A DNA stretch of 64,000 bases, from the NCBI GenBank assembly GCA_019671005.1, contig CM033723.1:14585254-14649253 (forward strand), in the 5' to 3' direction. The notes under the pieces were generated by a model. It ran no database searches. It worked only from the letters and a program-made list of their open reading frames with translations, and was not told where the DNA came from. The DNA comes from Hibiscus mutabilis. Taxonomy: Eukaryota; Streptophyta; Magnoliopsida; Malvales; Malvaceae. Below are positions 36,601 through 47,450 of this stretch, in pieces. Numbering within the stretch: the stretch's first letter is position 1; every line of letters starts with the position of its first letter. The position numbers were made by a program, and so were the translations under genes.

Positions 36601-39600
36601 CCTGCTAGTCAGATCGCATGAGAGCAATTTCGACAGACATTTCAGGATCGATATGTCAGAGCTGAGTTTCTAGCCAAGTGCCGCAATGATTTTATGAATC
36701 TAAAGCAGAGCAATATGTCTGTAAATGGCTGAGATAAGAGTTTCGGAGGTTGGCCAAATATGTTCTTGGGTTTGTTACGACCGAGAAAAATAAGTATAAT
36801 TGGTTTTTGAACGGACATCGTTTATCGATCCGAAAAGATGTTACGCATCATAATAAGGTGTTCAGCGAGTTGGTTGGATGAGCTAAGACTATTGTAAGCA
36901 TAGATGCACTCATAAAAGATGAGGAACTTCATAATTCTGATCAAGTCAGGAAGCAACCAGACATAATTGTTTAGCCAAGAATTGTCAACCAGTTTGGAAA
37001 AAGGCCTAGAGGTGAGATTGTGTCTCAGAGTTATCGGAATGTGTGACATGCAGCATCGATTCAGGCACCTCATGGAGGTAGAGAGCAATTTAGGTCAGCT
37101 GCTTCTGCTAAATGTAATAGAGATAGACCCGCTCAGAGTAATAGGTTAGCTAGATCCTAGATTAGACGACCATGTTTAACGTATGCAATCGGAGCCCTCG
37201 TTGGTTACGAGAATGCATCCGAGTACATAGCAAGTATGTTTATGATATTTTCAGTGTGCGGCTTCTGTTTTGATGGATTATGCATTCAGAATGAGAAAGT
37301 TCAAGTATGTGTTAGTGTTAGTTTTGGAATCCGTTGCTAAGTTGAAAATTTCGAGATCAAATTTTTTTTGAAAGGGAGAGTTGTAATACCCCAATTTTTT
37401 CCCAAATTAAAACCCTAAGTTGTGAAATCCCTAAATCAAAAACCCTAATAATTTAGGAATTTTTAAATCTTGAAACCCTAATTGAATCAAGGATCATATT
37501 GAACTTTAATTTGTTTTAGTGGCTAACTTGAGTAAAACTATAACTCTAGTGACTATTCTGTAATGCGGGTGAAGTTAGGGACCCTTGTTTAGTAATTTAC
37601 CCTTTTACCTAGGGTATTTACAACCCTAGCAGCTTTTGTTCTTTATTTTCTAAGCTGCAGCCGCACCCCCTCTCTTCTCTAAGCTTCCTCTGAAATTAAA
37701 CCACCGACCCTCATCCTTAGTTTCCGAACAAAGTCCGACCAAGCCTCCAACGCTGACCGTTCGTAAATCTGTGGCCACCATTTCTCTCCTCATCGTCATC
37801 CGACCATAACTCGCTGATCTCTTCACCCTCATTGCCTGTTGTTTGCTTAGAAACGACGTGTAACCGTTCGAAACACCTTTCGATTTTTCAGTCGAAGCCT
37901 TGCTTCGCCGCCCTCCATCCTTTCGATTTTGGGTAAGCCTTTAGATCATTGCTTTTCTCTTCTTTTGATTCGTTAAATGGTAGTTGATCTCATTTTATTT
38001 AATTTTTGGCCGGTAATGACCATAATGGTCTCCGATGTGTGCCGCCGGCGAGTTCGCATTGCTACTGCTACGGTGTTATGCTGCCATTGCCGTTTGGGGT
38101 TTCATGTTGTCGCTGACGCCGTCTATGGGTTCTGGAAACCTAGTCCCACATGTGATACAAGGGGTAAGGGGTTGGGTTGTGTATGTTGAGTGTTTGGGTT
38201 TGGGTTGAGCCCAACTGGAAACCTTGCTCAGTTAAGCGAGAGTATTTTGGTTTGAGCCGTTCTATCCGTGTGTTGTTGCCGTTGAATCCGAGCCGTCATC
38301 ATCGTGGTGTCAAGCTGAGGTTGACGCGCTGTCGTCGTTCTTTTCGTGAGCCACCTCCGCCGCCGGTTAAGGTTTGGTAACCCTAGCCTCAGTCTTGTGC
38401 AAAGGAAAAGAGAGTGGGCTGGTGTGTTAATTGTTGGGTAAAGCCCAACTGATGAAGTCTGCCAAGCCCGTGTGTGTGTGGTGTGGTGTGGTGTAGCCAA
38501 AATGAGTGAGCCGGGCCAGCGGATGAACCGGTTTGAACTGGCTCGTGCAACCCGAACCGAACCAGCATGAGAACTGGACCTCTAGCCCGACCCGACCCGT
38601 TGACCGACTCGACCTGTTAACCCGACTTGACCAAGTTAACCGAACCAAATTTGACACTTTTGACTAGTTGACTTTTGACCAATTGATCTTTGACCAGTTT
38701 GACCTTTGACCAGTTGACCTTTGACCGTCAGAGTCGACTTTGATCCGTTGATTTTGACTTTGACCGTTAACCAAAATTGACTTTTTCGGACAACCTTCAT
38801 CTTGACCTTTCTCGACGTCTTGAGTCCGAATCCACTGCCTGTTTGGTCATATTCAAACCTGAAAGCCCCGTTTTTGCTATTTACAATTTATTTTGTACTT
38901 AGTAATTTTAGAAGAATTTAACATTGGTTTAACCCGAGTTATTCTCGTGTTCAGATATCGTCTCTGAGGCCATTGAATTACCTCTAGTTGTTCAGACCGA
39001 CCATGCGCATTCTTTGGGGTCTTCACGTGTGTATGTTTTTGGATTAATTGTTGCTTTTTAGTTGGTGGCTTAGTGATAGTAATTAGAATTCGTACCTTGT
39101 AGGTTCTAATTCAACTAGACTTGAGCGTGAGACTCGTCTTTCTTGGCATTAGAGCTTCTGCCCGCTAAAAGTCTCTTCCTTTGCTATAAACATGTGTTTT
39201 CTTTGGTGCTAAAAATAAATGTCTTTATTCATTTTGTGTGCATTATTCTGTTGTGATTGGTGAAAGTTTTTGTTTATCATGCATAGCATATCATACTGTG
39301 TTTTAACTAAAAAATCAGATTTACCGAACTATGAGATATCAGATTTCCAAAATTATGAAACTTTGGATTTATTAAATTGTGAAACATCGGATTTATAGAT
39401 TTATGCAACTTGAATAATTAACAATTCAATTTTTAGGATGAGATTCGAATTTTAACTTTAACATCATAACATTGGGGGTAAACGGATTGATATTGTTCGG
39501 GGAAGTTTAGCAGTTTCACCCTTCGGGATGAATTCCGTTTTAGATCATAGTTTCACCCTTCGGGCTGAGTTCCACTTCGGATGGTGACGATGGAGAGAGT

Positions 39601-42600
39601 AGGTTCTGGGGAACCTTACTCTTGGGTCGGTGTATCGGAGATTGGGTACTGAGACTTCATGTGCATCATTTCATTATGATCAGATTTATTGTGATTTAAT
39701 GTGTTTTCAAAAAACTTTATCAGAAAATTGAATAATATTTTGATTTTGTGTTTGTTTGCACTTTAGAGACACACTAAGCTTTTTAGCTTACACCCCCATA
39801 GTCTTTCTCTTTCAGATATACTCAGACCCTTAGGTGACTCGGTACTTAGAGCATCTCGTGTTTTACTCGGATATTTAATCATCAGTATGAACTATTTTAT
39901 TTAGACTTTCAGATTACTCTTTTATGATTTGGGACATTTATGTAATCAGACTTTGGACATTATATTTTGGGATTATGTTTTGGCATGCATTTTCGAATTT
40001 TAATTAGATGTTTAATTAATTATTCAGAATATGTTTTAATGGTTGAATTTCATAATTGAGATATTTTATGATTATTATTATTATTTAATAATTACTTTGT
40101 TTTATGAATAAGTAAACCTAAAATGTGTTACTTGTGGGAAAAGTTTTCAAACTTGACTTCCAAGGTTTAACCTAAGAAATTAGGTTAAATTTAGGGGTTA
40201 CATGCATAATCCCCACCCTCCAAAAGTAAATAAATAACTTTAACTTCATTTCTTCAATATCAGTATTAAATTAACGATTCTAGCAATGCATCATAACCAC
40301 CACCCTACCAAGGAAGAGGATATGTGAATGAAGAATTTCCTCAGTTCCATAACGGGCTATAGGAATTACACATGACATATTATTTCTCAAGCTAAAAAAG
40401 GCAAAATTACAAATTCAACACAATGAGACAAATGTGGTATCAAACATGCAGCATCAACTACTTTATAATTACCTTTCTAACTGATAGTCAGAAACTGATG
40501 CAACTTTGAAACCAGGCAGAACACCTTGATCTCTTGCAACCACCTTTTGTTTACTCTCTATGCTCAATCTTGTTGGTTGCTTACTCTTTATGCTCAACCT
40601 TGATGGCTCTTCGTCATCCTCGATGCATGTTTCTTCAAAGTCATAACCTAAGATAGAAACCCTACCTTCAGCTTAAAACTTAAATTAAACTAATAACCTC
40701 AGGACGAGTAGGCAAAATAATGATAAAATTAATCCCCATGAATGCTAGCAACTAACGAAATTTTTTGGCACTCCATGATATCCAAGATAGAAACTAAACG
40801 CAAAAAATAGTTTAATCATATGTACAACCCGGACAATGAGGTTACTAATAATCAAAGTCGGTACTTGGTATATCAACAACATCAATTAGAGAGACAAATT
40901 TTCATAACAAAATGAAAAATAAGAAACACTCCACTAAGAGAACCTTATAGAATAGTTTTGAACTCAAAAGCACAGCCAAATAAGGAAGGTAGTAGCACAT
41001 TCTGAAGAAACATCTCCAATGAATGCATGTAACTCCAAACCTTTCACTTGAAAAGGAAAAAAATAAAAAATGAAAACACATGAGTTCTTGACTCCCACAT
41101 GGACCAATATGACTTTTCTTCATGATGGTAGTATTGGCAAACACTTTTTCTAAGGGGGGCAATAAAAGCAGACGAATTATTACAAGATGCATGCTCACAA
41201 AAAGTGAACTAACCAGCAGCATAAATATCCTCATCTTCAGCATCATATTCTTCAAGTGCGCCAATTCCGAATCCAGGAGCAGCTTTTCCTGCTGGTGTAG
41301 AATCAACTTCTATTAATAAACAAAATTCATGCTTGCAAGGAAATATGGAGAAAGATGAATCATTACAAAAGTGCATGCAAAAGGACTTGAAAAGACGTGC
41401 TCATAAGAAATTAGAACCTACACTTGGAACCAAAGAGACTATCTTTTATTGTCATAGCTTTCCTGTCCCCATGCTGCTTATCATTCAACAAGTGCAATCT
41501 TTTCTTTTCTGAAAGCATTTGCAAACAAAAGAAATAAAATCCAGCAAGAAACAATGCTTCTGAGAATGATACAAATAGTTAATAAACAGTGGTCCTTCAA
41601 GAGATCACATACCCCTGAATTCAGGAGCATGCTTGAATGGATCATATCCTAAACCATGTAAGTCCTGCTTAGGGTTGCACACAAACAACATCTATCCATA
41701 ATAATTCTATTTTATTATAAAACAAAACTGAAATAATAAAATATTATAAAATAAATTTCAGCAACATCATATGGACTCTTCATTCAAGCGAGAAAACAGC
41801 CTTCATACTAAATTCTTATTGCCACTTTCAGTCGCCAACCATCCCTTTTTTGTTACGTAACCAAAAATCTTTTATATCGATTGCCCCTTCTAAAGGGTAG
41901 TTGACTTAGCTGGCTTATATTTTTTCTGACTCATCCAGCGGAAAGTCACCAAAAATAGAATCTGGAGCAGCACTGTCATAAGAGATGTAAATGTTCAATA
42001 ATCCTAGAAACTTACGAACATTTTCCAAGACCCTAAAAACAATCATGGAGAAGAAAAACTCCAATCTCAACTTTCAGGCCAACTCAAACCTTGACACCAG
42101 ACTAATGGAAATAGAAGAAGAAAGCTTAAAACAATCATAAGAATTGAAGCACTGTTCCTCAAGAGTGATAGAGACGAATATTGCTTGAAGGCACCTAAAA
42201 ACCACACAAGTATGTCTCAGAGAAAAAAAACTTCAAACAAATAATTGTTATTCAGATGCCTAGGAAAAACAATCATGTGAAATCATTAACAAAAAGTCCT
42301 CATTCACACCTCTTTCATGAATTTCATCCACTAGCAACTGACTTTCTCGAAAAACCACTAGAACTTGATTTACAGCAACAACTTTCATATTGTTTACAAG
42401 TAGTTTTCTCTAAAAGACTGCATTGTCTTCTCATCATTATTAGCCTTCAAGTATTGCTTTTTCTTAAATTCTGCACTGAATTCTCTCTCGACAAAACCTG
42501 TTTAGGTTGTAGAAACTGAATCAGCTCTTTTTAGTCCACAACCATCATCTGAAGTTGTGTCCTTTGAGACATCATGAAGATTTCTGACTCGCCTCCAATC

Positions 42601-45500
42601 CTCCCCTTCTTCTGAGGCTTTGGATGTCCTCACTATATGGAAAACCAAAGACTCTCATTAAACCAAATACACATCAACTTCTTTTGTTTCCTTAGGATAT
42701 TCATCATAGATCAGTTCTAACATATCATAATCTTTCTTGTCCGCATGCATCTTTCCGTTAAAAGCATTAACCTCAATGTTGATTCCACACTCATTTAATT
42801 CAAGGTCATGCACCAACCGCCCACCCAATCCACCTCATAATGCACGATTGCGGAACCAACATCATGGAAGGGGTTTTCTTCATCACCAAGATCAGAGTTA
42901 TCAGCAAGACTACCTTTCGGTATGCCAAACTGGTCGTGGGCCACTCCCACTTGTTCATGCCACAGCCAAGCATAAATTGCATGCAACAATTCTTCAGTCG
43001 TATGTCGTACCGCAGAAAATTCTATTTCCTGACACCAATTTCCTCTTCCTCAACAACTAACACATCCAAACTTGGCATAAAAGCAAACCCAATGATCTAA
43101 TTACAAGGCTTTCTTCAAAGTAAACTTCTAATTCTAACCCTAGATTTAAACCCTAAAAATATTTAACACTCCTAGCCTAAGCCAGTCTATCATATGTCGA
43201 ATAATTAATAAATATTATAAACTAAAACTGAAATAATAAAATAAATAAAGCTCATGCATCATCTTTTCTCATTCAAGCCCACAAAAGCAAGCATATTAAC
43301 AGCGATTTTAACCTCCAAAGCTTAAGAAGATACTAGTTGCAAATTCTAAACATACATATGGACCAAGGTAAAACACACTACAAATATTCTCTCCCAACAT
43401 TACCAAAAAAAATATCCTTCCACTAGTTCAACATCCCCACAAATGGACCAAGTATTAAACGATTAATGAGCCAAAAGAAATTCATTTTGAGCTTGTTATG
43501 CCCCCCCCCCCAAACACACACACACATTACTATAAATGACTTTCATAGTTAGTTAAAGGGTCATAAAGATAAAAGCAAGAGTAATAATATTGGTAACAAG
43601 GAGAACTTCTCACAGATAAGCTTTGAGAAGACCGAGTATCATTGTCAGCAGGCTGCACAGTGAAGCTTTCAGGTTCTTCAACAGGCTCATCTGCGGGACA
43701 TGGTGCCTTAGCATCCTCGGAAGCAAATGCCAGTAAAGCTTTTCTAGCTTCTCTACGAGCATCTGTAGTAAATATAAAGATAAGAATATTCAGCCCGAAA
43801 CTTAGTCCCTCAAATACAAAAGCATCACACAAAGACAAGCATATAAATATCCATGTTTGCAATATAATCATAATGGAATTGGATGTTCTAAATGAAGAGG
43901 TTTCCACCAATAAATAGATCAGAATCAATGTAGTTATTTTTTAAGAGGTGTGATGATAGCGGCTTAAGATTGAAAAATAGTAAAGAATTAGCTATTGAAA
44001 AATCTAATAATTCATAATATTATCATAGAACATGTAGCGGAATACATTCAAATTGTATGTTTAATCTGTGTTGCTCGGACTCGAGTATCAAGAGGACACA
44101 GATACAAGGACTCCTTTTATATGTACTTAAATATTAAATGTCTATAATACATCAATATTTTATGTACAAAATTAGTTTTATATTTTGGATTGGATTTAAT
44201 TAACGACCTTTTGGGCTTCAAACACAAAACTAAGTTTTAACATTCTACTTTTTTTACTTTACTTTTTGCTTTTTATATTTTACTTTTTATACTACTCTCC
44301 ACCTTGAAAGCCAAGACTTCAATCTATACTTATCTATTCACACCCAGTTACCAAGGGTCCACGAATCCGACCCATATCCTGGACCCTTGTCGTGTCGTGT
44401 CAACACGGGTGCAGCTCCCATTTTGTTGAGTCCGAGCAGCAGAGGGTTTAACATAAAACATCTCTAATACATTCTGCCAAAAGAGCTAGAAATCGGACAA
44501 ATGAACAAAACCAATGTGACAATAGACCAAATTACCATATAAAGAACTAGCACGCGAGTCATTGATCGCACGGCCATGTCGCCATCCCATCTTCAGTAGC
44601 AACTTTACACCTAATCAGAGAAGTAAGATGAGGCTCTAAGTTGCTAAACTTCTACTCAGATAAAGTACTAGGTGGCTAAGACTATAAATTCATAAATCAA
44701 GCAAACCTATAGACTCAGAAGCTGGAAGGACAAGTTCATCAGGAACAGGTCCAGGAATTGTAGATGGCCTACAGGAAACACAGAGAACTAATAAGTCAGT
44801 ATATAATTTAAAATATCTCTAGAAGTACGAAGGACATGCAAATAAAACAGTTTGCAGGTGCATGAGATGCAAATACATGAGCTGACACGTCTAAGGTGAA
44901 GAACGATAATAATGATAATGGCAATGAAAAAAGATGTCATCAAGAGTCCAATACCAAATATTGTTGTGATATGAGACATTGGCTGCCTTAACTCAGGAAT
45001 AATAGTAACCATATGCAATGTTTTCATATCCAACCAAACGAGTTCAAAAGTCTTCTTCAGCAAAGGAGGAAAAATGAACAAGCAGTGATGTTGGTTGGGT
45101 TAGACTCAATAAAATGACAGTTAAATTCCTTTATTTGACGCCAAAAAGTAAGTCGCGCTTGTGGAAAAAAGCCAGCAATCCTTTAAGAGCACTTAATTTT
45201 TAAAATAAGGATTTCTATTGAGAACCAAGACTCTGAACAGTTTGCAATTTGAAGGTTCATATCTAATGCTAAAATTATCACTGATAAGATGAAGCGTATA
45301 CAAACATTTGACAGACCTTTTCTTTTGCTCCTTATCGGCTTGTTTGCGAGCATGCTCAGCAGCTGTAAATCCAAATGTGTCAAACTGTGAAGATGTCCCC
45401 AAAGTACCTTCCAGTTCCTAAAATACAAAAGCCTGAATTATCATGAACTAAAGAAATAATAATCATCATCGTCGTCATCATCATCATCATCATCATCATC

Positions 45501-45532
<32 letters not shown>

Positions 45533-47450
45533 TCTAACAGGTAGAAACAAAATATGAAAACAACTTAGTTAACCCTTATCATCTATCTATAAATTGTAGA
45601 TGAGAGGATGATATAATAAACAGATTCTTGTTCCAACACCAGCAATGCCTTAAAAGACAAAATATTGAGACATGCATATAACAATAATCAGTGAACACAT
45701 GGACTAGGTAGGGAAACTACTTTCAAAGACTTGTACATAGGAAAACTCCATTATGATTCTTATCGAACTGTTTTATAATGAGGCATGAGCTACAGAAAAT
45801 ATCATATAAATATCTCTGTTAGAAAACTTGTTAATGAATGCAGAGAACGGATATTTTAAAACATATCTGAACTGGAATCATGCTTTAGCATTAATCATCC
45901 CTTCTTTCAATGAAAGGTTTAAGCGGTAATTTAGAGAGATGTACTAAAAGTAGGTGCACAATACAGCCAAATGTGCATCTAATCTCAAGCACATATGAAT
46001 CATAAAGAAATCGTGCAACTCCAGATATGCAAATACCAGACCAATACATATGCATATAAATTCTTCACAGTGAAATAACATTACCCTAAATAAAAATTCA
46101 AACATATGCATTGCTGAAAAATAATAAGACAAATATATTTCCACAGCTAAACTTCAAAATCATGAAGGTCTAAATCTTTATTAGATGCCACACAACAGAG
46201 CAGAATTTCAGATTTAGCAAAGGCATCAAGAATTTTTCAAAACATTTCTAACCTAGAATACTAAAAGTGCAAGCAACTGAATTGTAAAATATTAAGGAAA
46301 AAAACAACTATAACCAAATGTAATTTTGGAATAGAGCATGTCAAAACCTAACAGACACGACAACGTCCCTATCCTGCAGTCCAAGAAAATCATAAAAAGT
46401 GGGAAAATGAAATAGAAAATACAGCTTTCTCATCTTCATCTAAAAAGTTGAAAATGCTCTGTTGTTTGACTTCAGCTCTGTTCTTTCGTGATGATGTAAA
46501 TGACTGTGGAGCCCAACCTGCAAATATGTTTCAAAACCCATTAGGCATGCTACATGATTTCATTGCAAGTGAATGGCAGCAATCTAGTTAAAATAAATAC
46601 AGAGATATACCCTCTTTCGTGCCCACTGTATTGAAGTAACCAGCAGAAAATCCACCTGTAAATGCACCATGGAATCTTGTACGTCCTTCTTCATCCCGAA
46701 CCTGGAAAAATATAATTCAAAGATGATAGAAAGAAAGACTACTGACCATGCATAACAAATAAACACGTACAAGATTACATAATATACCTTATCGATATTA
46801 TTATATAATGGACGCCAAATAATTATTGAAGTATGGATAACACCACAAAATAAACACATAAATGTTCGCTTAAAGCAATTCCAAGACAATTTGTTTAGAA
46901 TCAACTGGAAGGAATGTGAAATCCATCAAAGGCTTCCAGCCTGTTAAGGAACTATTTAGCTTCAAATACTACCTAAAAGCGAACAATTCACTTTGATCAT
47001 GACATGGATCCATTTTATACAAAGAAACCTCCAAAAAAAAACAAGTAACTAGCTATATAATAAACACTTGTTTCTAAAGGAAAAAGTAAAAAAAAAAATC
47101 CATCCCCTTTCATCCCTGCTTTCTTTTATTTTTATTTTCTCCATAATTTTCATGGAAACCAAACAGTGTTGAAAGCGAAAATTTCAAACTTAAGGGCAAA
47201 AGAAAAGGAGAACTCAACCTGGGATAGGTTATAGGGAAGTTCAAATTTCTAACTTATAATCTCAGCAAAAAAAAATGAAAAGAAAAAAAAAGAAAAGGGG
47301 GACGAAAGTTTATACCTCTTGCTTCCAGGGAGGGAGGGCGCGGAGATTACCAGAAGCTTCGGCAGCGGCTTTCTTCCGACGGTTGGATATCTCTTCCTCC
47401 CGCTCAATGGGTTTACCGAAGAACACGTAATCCTCCTCGTCTGAATCCAT
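30647..47450 (-). CDS. TGH: TOUGH (TGH) G-patch/SWAP RNA-binding protein, 16 exons, 989 aa
   Basis: Exons (minus): 47450-47316, 46701-46611, 46517-46423, 45417-45317, 44768-44707, 44610-44536, 43762-43614, 41691-41613, 41508-41422, 41306-41214, 40647-40473, 33868-33385, 33202-32924, 32851-32723, 32421-32212, 31372-30647. They sum to 2970 nt in one frame with GT/AG introns. The N-terminus MDSDEEDYVFFGKPIERE is TGH-like; a G-patch follows at about 160-205 (GVKLLLKMGWRHG), a SWAP/Surp domain at about 420-475 (LKLLIEGVAKLVARCGK), a conserved LNRLIAGDFLESLGKELGFE block in the last exon, and a basic Arg/Ser tail. In Arabidopsis TGH binds pri-miRNAs and aids the nuclear DCL1-HYL1-SE dicing complex; Arabidopsis TGH is slightly shorter. 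Intron 11 carries a Gypsy element. The least certain boundary is exon 7/8. Confidence 0.94.
31851..31907. repeat. 29-bp direct duplication in TGH intron 15
   Basis: ATAAAGGAATTAGGAATACG and the following nine bases occur twice head to tail, nearly identical, suggesting a recent slippage or repair event. Confidence 0.8.
34150..34557 (-). mobile_element. TRIM-like miniature LTR element in TGH intron 11
   Basis: Two ~100-bp direct repeats (about 34171-34268 and 34456-34557, each CTATTGA[TG]GT...GGAGAGCC...GACACAT) flank ~190 bp. Next to the right repeat, 34403-34415 read on the minus strand as TGGTATTATAGCC, close to the Met-tRNA PBS. The layout fits a terminal-repeat retrotransposon in miniature. 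The left repeat appears shortened at its outer end. Confidence 0.5.
34920..35909 (+). repeat. 5' LTR of the intronic Gypsy element (~990 bp, internally deleted)
   Basis: Starts TGTAACACCCCAATTT. It matches the 3' LTR at both ends but lacks ~1.75 kb of it (equivalent to about 38165-39915) and also a shorter block near 37780-37880. Confidence 0.85.
35921..35932 (+). other. Primer binding site of the intronic Gypsy element
   Basis: TGGTATCAGAGC, an exact initiator-Met tRNA complement, 11 nt after the LTR. Confidence 0.9.
36146..37150 (+). pseudogene. gag: Gypsy gag remnant
   Basis: An ATG at 36146 opens MPPRRSYSFVIGRGRGR, a basic N-terminus typical of plant Gypsy gag. After frame breaks, 36328-36528 encodes the start of the Retrotrans_gag domain (HPADAEYWLKKLQQLF), and past a stop the domain continues with LLEGEAQNWWKSVV and FQDRYVRAEF up to about 36710. 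Further stops follow and no zinc knuckle is recognisable. The element could not supply its own capsid. Confidence 0.75.
37382..40202 (+). repeat. 3' LTR of the intronic Gypsy element (2821 bp)
   Basis: Starts TGTAATACCCCAATTT and ends AGGGGTTACA. It holds a run of TTGAC motifs at 38600-38830 and paired CACCCTTCGGG hairpin-like motifs at 39510-39570. ORFs inside have no recognisable product. Confidence 0.88.
41692..43613 (-). other. TGH intron 7, with an unidentified decayed coding-like segment
   Basis: About 42540-43090 on the minus strand reads, with stops and shifts, as acidic protein-like text (for example AIYAWLWHEQVGVAHDQFG at about 42990-42930). I do not recognise it. It could be a pseudogene or captured gene fragment, or chance. 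The rest of the intron shows nothing. Confidence 0.3.
43501..43526. repeat. Poly-C plus (CA)n microsatellite in TGH intron 7
   Basis: Eleven C bases followed by a CA dinucleotide run. Confidence 0.95.
44065..44445. mobile_element. MITE in TGH intron 6, 381 bp, flanks GTTTAA
   Basis: The ends are inverted repeats: GTTGCTCGGACTC near the left end and, reverse-complemented, GCTGCTCGGACTC at the right. GTTTAA flanks both ends (44059-44064 and 44446-44451), consistent with a target duplication. The interior is AT-rich and non-coding. The superfamily is not clear from the ends. Confidence 0.65.
45462..45531. repeat. Compound (CAT)n(AAT)n microsatellite in TGH intron 3
   Basis: About 12 CAT/CGT units followed by about 10 AAT units. 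Confidence 0.95.

Larger units (their letters stand above)
34920..40202 (+). mobile_element. Gypsy element, gag-only, in TGH intron 11, TSD TGCAT
   Basis: LTRs at 34920-35909 and 37382-40202 are flanked by TGCAT (34915-34919 and 40203-40207). A perfect PBS TGGTATCAGAGC (35921-35932) and a PPT GAAAGGGAGAG (37370-37380) put the element on the plus strand, antisense to TGH. The interior of ~1.47 kb has a gag remnant but no protease, RT or integrase. The element makes the intron about 6.6 kb long; the flanking TGH exons still join in frame. Confidence 0.92.

Noticed and set aside
38177..38657. ORFs of 67-90 codons on both strands
   Set aside because: They fall within the Gypsy LTR and are low-complexity translations of repeated motifs.
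40902..41306. A 134-codon minus-strand ORF as a separate gene
   Set aside because: It begins at TGH exon 10 but in a different frame and runs into the intron; exon 10 joins its neighbours in the TGH frame.
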